Assembly: GCA_028716765.1 (NCBI GenBank)
Contig: JAQUPC010000067.1
Location: forward strand, 1-11,394
From: Alphaproteobacteria bacterium
GTDB taxonomy: Bacteria; Pseudomonadota; Alphaproteobacteria; UBA9219
Direction of reading: 5' to 3'
Length of the DNA: 11,394 nucleotides
Shown one piece after another: positions 7,287 through 11,394 of this stretch. Within the stretch, counting starts at the first letter, position 1. Each line of letters starts with the position of its first letter. The notes beneath the pieces were generated by a model. That model did not search any database, had not been told where the DNA came from, and worked only from the letters and a program-made list of their open reading frames with translations. Made by a program: the position numbers and the translations under genes.

Positions 7287-8153
7287 CTATTCAAACAAGG
7301 AACTATCCAACAATGCAGCAAGTTCCTTGGCCATAAGCTCGGCGATTTTTTGGCGTTGCCTGGGCTGGCGCAAAAGGGCCTCGTCTTTCGGGTTTGAAAG
7401 AAAGCCGGTTTCGATGAGCAGCGAAGGCACGTCGGGCGCGCGCAACACCGCGAAATTGGCCGCGCGCATCGGACGCTCCAAAAGCCGCCATTTCCGCCCT
7501 ATCGCCTGCACGAAAACCGATCTGGCGCGCATCGCCGTGTTGCAGGTGCGGCGCGCGGTGAGGTCGTAAAGGATGGACATAATTTCCTGATCCGCTTTGG
7601 GAAGGTCGATTCCGCCGATCACGTCGGCGTGGTTTTCCTTTTCCGCCAAGGCATCCGCCAGCGTGTCCGAGGCCTTGCCGGACAGCGTATAGACCGAAAG
7701 GCCCCGCGCGCCGATGTTGGGGGCGCTGTCGGCGTGCACCGAAACGAACAAATCCGCATGCGCCGCGCGGCCGCGCTCCACGCGTTCCTTAAGCGGAAGA
7801 AACTCGTCCTTGTCCCGCGTCAGCTTGACCTGAACGCCCGGATGCTTTTCGAGCGTTGCGGCCATGTGTTGCGCGATGTCGAGCGTAACGTCCTTTTCCT
7901 GAAGGCCGCGCGAGCCGAGCGCGCCCGGATCGTGGCCGCCATGCCCGGGATCGATCATGAGCAGCCGCGGCGCGCGCGGTTTTTTGCCGGGAAGGGGCGT
8001 AAGCGCGCGCGCCGTTGTTTTCGCCTGAAGAGTCAACGGGAAGGCCAAGCCGAGGGAAAAAAGCGGCAGCGCCAACCCGAGCCGCAAAAATCGCCGCCGC
8101 GTCAGGCTGGGGCAGAAGCGTTCATCAGGCGATGGGGCGCTTTCGTCGTTCAT
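7287..8153 (-). CDS. Tat-exported N-acetylmuramoyl-L-alanine amidase (Amidase_3 family)
   Basis: Zinc hydrolase that cuts the amide bond between N-acetylmuramic acid and L-alanine in peptidoglycan, usually at division septa. Length is 288 residues. The N-terminus has a twin-arginine signal, TRRRFLR (18-24), followed by a hydrophobic stretch to about 44 ending in LQA, so export of a folded enzyme is expected, as for E. coli AmiA and AmiC. The catalytic domain (about 64-285) shows IDPGHGGHDPGA with zinc ligand H71, E86 in LQEKDV, H140 in SVHAD, and IETGFLSN with the catalytic E248. There is no recognisable AMIN or SPOR targeting domain, so it is closest to a minimal AmiC-like enzyme. The ATG at 8153 is used because it gives the complete Tat signal; its ribosome binding site is weak. 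It is divergent from the HExxH protein and lies on the same strand as the rpmH operon, 162 bases upstream of rpmH. Confidence 0.93.
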   Translation of the reverse strand: MNDESAPSPDERFCPSLTRRRFLRLGLALPLFSLGLAFPLTLQAKTTARALTPLPGKKPRAPRLLMIDPGHGGHDPGALGSRGLQEKDVTLDIAQHMAATLEKHPGVQVKLTRDKDEFLPLKERVERGRAAHADLFVSVHADSAPNIGARGLSVYTLSGKASDTLADALAEKENHADVIGGIDLPKADQEIMSILYDLTARRTCNTAMRARSVFVQAIGRKWRLLERPMRAANFAVLRAPDVPSLLIETGFLSNPKDEALLRQPRQRQKIAELMAKELAALLDSSLFE

Positions 8154-8231
8154 GCGGGAATCGTAGCAATCCTGTTTTAAGGTATTATTAATGTTTAAGG
8201 CCGGGCAGCGCTAGAAAACTTTGGAAATCCG

Positions 8232-8237
8232 TATAAT
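8232..8237 (+). promoter_or_regulatory. Possible -10 element for the 8277 gene
   Basis: A perfect TATAAT lies 45 bases before the downstream ATG in the divergent intergenic region (8154-8276). No hexamer 16 to 18 bases upstream resembles TTGACA, so it would need an activator or another sigma factor, or it is chance in this AT-rich stretch. An AAGGAG sequence lies at 8244-8249. Confidence 0.3.
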
Positions 8238-8276
8238 TGTGAAAAGGAGCGATTTTTTGACGAAAGAAAATCGTGT

Positions 8277-9005
8277 ATGTGGGTGTCTATGAACCGTGCT
8301 TTGGGATTCTTAACCGTCGTTGCCGGGTTGTTTTGTTTTCCGGGCGTTGCTGCGCAGGCCGGGGCCTACGGCTGCCCGGCGTATCAGGAGCCCCTGATAA
8401 CCGTTACGCCTGCCGTGGTGCCCGAACGATATGACAATAGCTTGAGCCTAGGGCAAATTCAGGCGATGGTGGGCCAGCCCAATACGACGTACGCCGGGAT
8501 GCGCGAATTTCCGGTTGGCCTGACGGCCGCCAATCTGCGGCTCGATTCTTCCTTCGAGGTTACGACGCGAAGCGTGGAGGGCGATCCCATGGTGTGCGCT
8601 CAAATCTCGCGGATGGACATGCAGGCAGGTCTTATGGACACGACCATCTATATGGCGCGCGAATTGCCGCGGCCTTCCTGTGGTTTCGATGCCGTGCTTG
8701 AGCACGAAGGCCGCCATGTCGCCACGGACCGCTGGCTGCTGGCTGCCTACGTTCCGCAATTGCATGATCTGCTGGCAGGTGAAATACGGCGCCTCGGCGT
8801 CGTGCGCGCAAGTTCCGCCGCCGTGGCCGAGGCGCGGCTGCGCAAGGCCGTCAATGATTATCTGGGCGCGCTGGGCGCCAGCATCGCTTCCGAGCGCGAA
8901 CGGCAGCAAAAGCAGATCGACTCGCCCGGCGAGTACCGGCGTCTGACGGTGGCCTGCAACGGCGAACTTGCGCGATTGCTTAGTGCTTATGCGCCGCGGG
9001 AATAA
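8277..9005 (+). CDS. Secreted protein of unknown function with HExxH zinc-protease-like motif
   Basis: Not a family I can name. The 242-residue product begins with a signal peptide (hydrophobic about 8-23, likely cleavage after a VAAQA-type site near 28). The notable motif is HEGRH at 143-147, inside a predicted helix (VLEHEGRHVATDRWLL), which fits the HExxH zinc motif. A second helix follows (PQLHDLLAGEI, 160-170), then a long charged helix (about 182-213) and a conserved-looking end with IDSPGEYRR and C227. Cysteines at 33, 107, 135 and 227 could form disulfides. The layout recalls small proteins such as DUF922, in which HExxH is followed by helices, but this is a resemblance only. Two starts compete: ATG at 8277 and ATG at 8289; the latter removes four residues and gives a cleaner signal start (MNRALG). 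Neither has a well-placed ribosome binding site. It is read divergently from the amidase. Confidence 0.75.
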   Translation: MWVSMNRALGFLTVVAGLFCFPGVAAQAGAYGCPAYQEPLITVTPAVVPERYDNSLSLGQIQAMVGQPNTTYAGMREFPVGLTAANLRLDSSFEVTTRSVEGDPMVCAQISRMDMQAGLMDTTIYMARELPRPSCGFDAVLEHEGRHVATDRWLLAAYVPQLHDLLAGEIRRLGVVRASSAAVAEARLRKAVNDYLGALGASIASERERQQKQIDSPGEYRRLTVACNGELARLLSAYAPRE

Positions 9006-9151
9006 ATTGTTATTTTGTTCAGTTGTTTTGGCGTGGCGAAGTTCAAATACCTCATATCATTTATCGGGGGTGCCCAATTAAGCATTAAGCATTTCGTAAT
9101 ATTCTATGCCCACAATGAGAAGGTGTTTTTGCGATTAGGGAGGCCCGGTCC

Positions 9152-9649
9152 ATGCGCATCCGTCTTGTTTTTGCTGTTCTTACCTTTATGAGCGTTTCGT
9201 TTGTGTCCCCTGCCTCTGCCGCAGTTTGCAAGCCTTCTGATCTCGTAGGGACATCTTTTGTGTGTCTCTCTATGCCTTGCGATCAACCGGGCGCCACAAC
9301 GATGGACAATCTTGGTTATAACCTTATCGCTTGTCTCAAGGACGGGCCGTCGGGAACGCATGTCTGGAAGTCGATGTCAGGAGGAAGTGCCGGGGGAACT
9401 TGCTATGTGGATTATGCTTTGACTCCGGCAGCGACTCTGCCCGCCTTGCCTCCGAGTCTGCCCGTCGGAAGTCCCTGTAAGGCAAGCGGATTTACCGTTA
9501 AGGGTTCCGCTGGCATTTATGGCTACTGCGTCTCCCCTTCATACCCCGGCAACCTTGCTTTCGTTCCGGCGGGCGGTAATTGCATCACTTGGGGAAGTGT
9601 TTGGACCATCTACGAAACTGGCGAAGCGTATTTGTGTTGCCAGAACTGA
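9152..9649 (+). CDS. Cysteine-rich secreted protein of unknown function
   Basis: Product of 165 residues with a clear signal peptide (MRIRLVF start, hydrophobic to 18, cleavage after ASA near 23). The mature protein has ten cysteines, at 26, 38, 43, 61, 84, 109, 126, 144 and the pair 162-163 close to the C-terminus, so heavy disulfide bonding is likely. It is rich in Gly, Ser and Pro and has no charged catalytic motif. The segment with DNLGYNLIACL and HVWKSMSGG (52-78) resembles the short Cys/Trp motif seen in pilus-tip or shufflon-type proteins, which is a weak resemblance from memory. The start is well supported by AGGGAGG eight bases before the ATG. Base composition is lower in GC than the housekeeping genes to the left. 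It lies 146 bases after the HExxH gene, so probably a separate unit. Confidence 0.7.
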   Translation: MRIRLVFAVLTFMSVSFVSPASAAVCKPSDLVGTSFVCLSMPCDQPGATTMDNLGYNLIACLKDGPSGTHVWKSMSGGSAGGTCYVDYALTPAATLPALPPSLPVGSPCKASGFTVKGSAGIYGYCVSPSYPGNLAFVPAGGNCITWGSVWTIYETGEAYLCCQN

Positions 9650-9732
9650 CGGCAGAGCTTAGCCCAGCAAATATGACGCTCATTTCTTGTGCCATTTGGC
9701 AAGTAAGTCGTCGGCCAGACACTCCCGCCTTT

Positions 9733-9769
9733 ACCTGGATCCCGGCTTCCGTTGGGATAAGGTTTTTCT
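9733..9769 (+). terminator. Possible terminator downstream of the cysteine-rich gene
   Basis: On the plus strand ATCCC (9739-9743) pairs with GGGAT (9754-9758). After a small internal loop, ACCT (9733-9736) pairs with AGGT (9760-9763), and TTTTCT follows. This could end transcription of the 9152-9649 gene. The GATCCCGGCTTCC core resembles short dispersed intergenic repeats seen in many proteobacteria, so it may instead be a repeat copy. Confidence 0.4.
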
Positions 9770-9799
9770 AAAACTCGCGATGCTCGAAGAAAAACCTTA
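9758..9799. repeat. 12-bp perfect inverted repeat at the gap 3' end
   Basis: TAAGGTTTTTCT (9758-9769) is the exact reverse complement of AGAAAAACCTTA (9788-9799), with 18 bases between. On the minus strand the first arm starts with the gap stop codon TAA. No U-tract follows the hairpin on either strand, so it is not a standard terminator, though it could pause polymerase or protect the 3' end of the gap mRNA. Confidence 0.65.
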
Positions 9800-10807
9800 C
9801 TTTGCCGCCATCATGGCTTGTGCCGTGTCCGCCATGCGGCAGGAGAAGCCCCATTCGTTGTCGTACCAGCTCATGACGCGCACGAACGTGCCTTCGATGA
9901 CCTTCGTTTCGTTGAGGGCGAAGATGGACGAGCGTGTATCGTGGTTGAAGTCCGTCGACACCAGCGGCTCGGTGTAGCAGCCCAAAATGCCCTTGAGCGG
10001 GCCGCTGGCCGCGGCCGCGCTGATGGCCTTGGTGATCTCGTCCACTGTCGTCGGGCGTTTGGCCACGAACTTGAAATCGACCACCGAGACGTTCGGCGTC
10101 GGCACGCGGATGGCCGTGCCGTCCAGTTTGCCCTTGAGCGCGGGCAAAACCTTGCCCACGGCTTTCGCGGCGCCCGTCGAGGTCGGGATCATGTTAAGCG
10201 CCCCGGCGCGCGCGCGGTGCAGATCGCTGTGCATCGTGTCCACCAGACGCTGGTCGCCGGTGTAGGAATGGATCGTCGTCATGAAGCCGTGCTCGATGCC
10301 GATGGCGTTGTTGAGCACATACGCGACCGGCGCGAGGCAGTTCGTGGTGCACGAGGCGTTGGAGACGATCTGGTGGCCGGCCTTAAGCTCGCCGTGGTTC
10401 ACGCCGTAGACGACCATGATGTCTTCGTCCGTGGAGGGCGCGGAGATCAACACCTTTTTGGCCCCCGCTTCCAGATGCTTCGCGGCGCCGTCGCGCTTGG
10501 TAAAGCGGCCCGAGCACTCCATCGCCACGTCGACGTTCATCGCGCCCCAGCCGAGCTTTGTGGGGTCGGCGATTTGCAAGCCCTTGACGCGCTGGCCGTT
10601 GACAATGAGGTCGTTGCCGTCCACCTCGACCGTGCCTTTGAAGCGGCCGTGCACCGAGTCGTATTTCAAGAGATGCGCGTTGGTCGCGGCGTCGGCCAGA
10701 TCGTTGATCGCCACGATCTCGACGTCCTTGCGCCCGGATTCAAACAGAGCCCGCAAAACCAGACGCCCGATGCGCCCGAAACCGTTGATCGCTACCCGTG
10801 TCGTCAT
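9797..10807 (-). CDS. gap: Type I glyceraldehyde-3-phosphate dehydrogenase
   Basis: Oxidises glyceraldehyde-3-phosphate with NAD+ and phosphate to 1,3-bisphosphoglycerate in glycolysis, and the reverse in gluconeogenesis; a cytoplasmic homotetramer. Length is 336 residues, normal. The N-terminal Rossmann fold has INGFGRIGR (7-15), and the AIND segment with D36 favours NAD+ over NADP+. The active site is SNASCTTNCLAP (149-160) with nucleophile C153 and its base H180 in TTIHSYTGDQ. Further family blocks are PTSTGAAKAVGKVLP and the C-terminal SWYDNEWGFSCRM. The ATG at 10807 is preceded by GAGG five bases away. It follows the unknown 122-residue gene by 44 bases on the same strand, where I see no clear promoter, so the two may share a transcript. 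No pgk, tkt or pyk gene is in the window. Confidence 0.98.
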   Translation of the reverse strand: MTTRVAINGFGRIGRLVLRALFESGRKDVEIVAINDLADAATNAHLLKYDSVHGRFKGTVEVDGNDLIVNGQRVKGLQIADPTKLGWGAMNVDVAMECSGRFTKRDGAAKHLEAGAKKVLISAPSTDEDIMVVYGVNHGELKAGHQIVSNASCTTNCLAPVAYVLNNAIGIEHGFMTTIHSYTGDQRLVDTMHSDLHRARAGALNMIPTSTGAAKAVGKVLPALKGKLDGTAIRVPTPNVSVVDFKFVAKRPTTVDEITKAISAAAASGPLKGILGCYTEPLVSTDFNHDTRSSIFALNETKVIEGTFVRVMSWYDNEWGFSCRMADTAQAMMAAK

Positions 10808-10851
10808 AGGAACCTCGTTATGCCGTTGTTGGAAGAGTCGTTGATGTTTCT

Positions 10852-11220
10852 CTAGAGATGCAGTTTATCGGTGAGAAGGTGTCGGAGATCATCATGGAGA
10901 ATTCGTTTAGGCATCTCCGCTTCACTTACTGGAACATATTGCATTCTCCCGTTGAGCCACTTCCCCACGAGAAAATTGCCTTGTTCATCTTTGATGGGGT
11001 TGCCAAAAAAGCGGGTAGTTTTGATTTCGAGAACATAACGGATCCTCGAAAAACCGTCATCGTTAGAATACCCCTGACTTACGTATACATAATCATCATC
11101 GATGAGTTTGTGTTTCCCCACAACGTCTTCTTTGAACGATATAAATTCAGAAAGCCCCTCTTGATGCCTAACACGCTCCGCGAAACTCATTGGCGATGCC
11201 AATCCGTCGAATTTGCTCAT
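10852..11220 (-). CDS. Hypothetical protein, 122 residues
   Basis: I do not recognise this protein. It is soluble, has no signal peptide or membrane segment, and is rich in charged and aromatic residues. Visible segments are FAERVRHQEGLSEFISFKED near the N-terminus, a YVYVSQGY strand, RIRYVLEIKTTRFFGNP, and a helical C-terminus with two RxLxxDxLxxLL-like turns (RILHDDLRHLLTDKL). The alternation suggests a small alpha/beta domain. The start is well supported by AAGGAG seven bases before the ATG, with a good promoter further upstream. The DNA is clearly AT-richer than the gap gene beside it, which may mean recent acquisition. It could be co-transcribed with gap. Confidence 0.7.
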   Translation of the reverse strand: MSKFDGLASPMSFAERVRHQEGLSEFISFKEDVVGKHKLIDDDYVYVSQGYSNDDGFSRIRYVLEIKTTRFFGNPIKDEQGNFLVGKWLNGRMQYVPVSEAEMPKRILHDDLRHLLTDKLHL

Positions 11221-11256
11221 AATCTTTCTCCTTATTTTACAAAAAGTTTAACGCTA

Positions 11257-11373
11257 TTAATTCAATGCTTTATACACTCCGTCCATTATTCTGTAAACTT
11301 CATAGGCGTTATTAATGTCAGCAGAGAGTCTGGGGATGACTTCAAAATTCTTCAATTTTTCTGGAGCCCCCAT
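11257..11373 (-). CDS. Possible small ORF, 38 residues
   Basis: An ATG at 11373 opens a 38-codon frame ending in TAA, 36 bases before the next gene. The product reads like protein (helix-prone, with DINNAYEVYRIMDGVYKALN at the end), has no cysteine and no signal. No ribosome binding site is visible and an in-frame TGA lies just upstream. The proposed promoter of the 122-residue gene lies inside this frame, so one of the two readings may be wrong. It could be the remnant of a larger gene. Confidence 0.25.
   Translation of the reverse strand: MGAPEKLKNFEVIPRLSADINNAYEVYRIMDGVYKALN
11269..11297 (-). promoter_or_regulatory. Sigma-70-type promoter for the 122-residue gene
   Basis: On the minus strand TTTACA (11297-11292) and TATAAA (11274-11269) are separated by 17 bases, each matching the consensus at five of six positions. 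Transcription would start near 11262, about 40 bases before the ATG at 11220. The region is AT-rich, so chance matches are more likely here than near rpmH. Confidence 0.5.
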
Positions 11374-11394
11374 TTGCGATCACATGCGTGGCAT

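Noticed and set aside
9115..9138. Seven-codon frame just before the cysteine-rich gene
   Set aside because: It overlaps the Shine-Dalgarno of the next gene and has no binding site of its own.
9689..9706. Hairpin-like CTTGTGCCATTTGGCAAG downstream of the cysteine-rich gene
   Set aside because: Only a three-pair stem with bulges forms, and no T-run follows.
9818..10855. 345-codon open frame on the plus strand opposite gap
   Set aside because: It mirrors the gap gene, has low-complexity Arg/His/Val content, and GAPDH is complete on the other strand.

Overview
The window is a chromosomal stretch of a moderately GC-rich proteobacterium, most likely an alphaproteobacterium. Three things support this: the block rpmH-rnpA-yidD-yidC-engB is in the order common in that class, an IalB-family secreted protein is present, and YidC has a lysine at the position of the groove arginine of E. 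coli YidC. I cannot name a genus. Nothing here is phage, transposon or CRISPR, and no previously undescribed multi-gene system is evident. The less familiar material is several secreted or unknown proteins between housekeeping genes.

Layout. At 3-2822 (+) lies the 3' part of a large, atypical class A penicillin-binding protein; its frame is open to the left edge. It is followed 34 bases later by an IalB-family secreted protein (2857-3483, +). This pair converges on a small lipoprotein gene (3520-3801, -) with its own promoter and a strong ribosome binding site. Next is a minus-strand operon read from right to left: rpmH (6990-7124), rnpA (6558-6971), yidD (6316-6579), yidC (4523-6223) and engB (3903-4526). 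A near-consensus promoter precedes rpmH and a hairpin terminator lies over the engB stop codon. The operon makes ribosomal protein L34, the RNase P protein, the membrane insertase with its helper, and a ribosome-assembly GTPase. rnpA/yidD and yidC/engB overlap, which suggests translational coupling.

Upstream of the operon on the same strand is a Tat-exported N-acetylmuramoyl-L-alanine amidase (7287-8153, -). It diverges from a secreted unknown protein carrying an HExxH zinc-protease-like motif (8277-9005, +). A cysteine-rich secreted protein follows (9152-9649, +). A structured intergenic region (9733-9799) separates it from the convergent glyceraldehyde-3-phosphate dehydrogenase gene (9797-10807, -). 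The right end is visibly AT-richer and holds an unknown 122-residue gene (10852-11220, -) with a good promoter, plus a possible 38-residue ORF.

The window therefore joins cell-wall synthesis and remodelling (penicillin-binding protein, amidase), membrane and ribosome biogenesis (the rpmH operon), glycolysis (gap) and several envelope or secreted proteins of unknown role.
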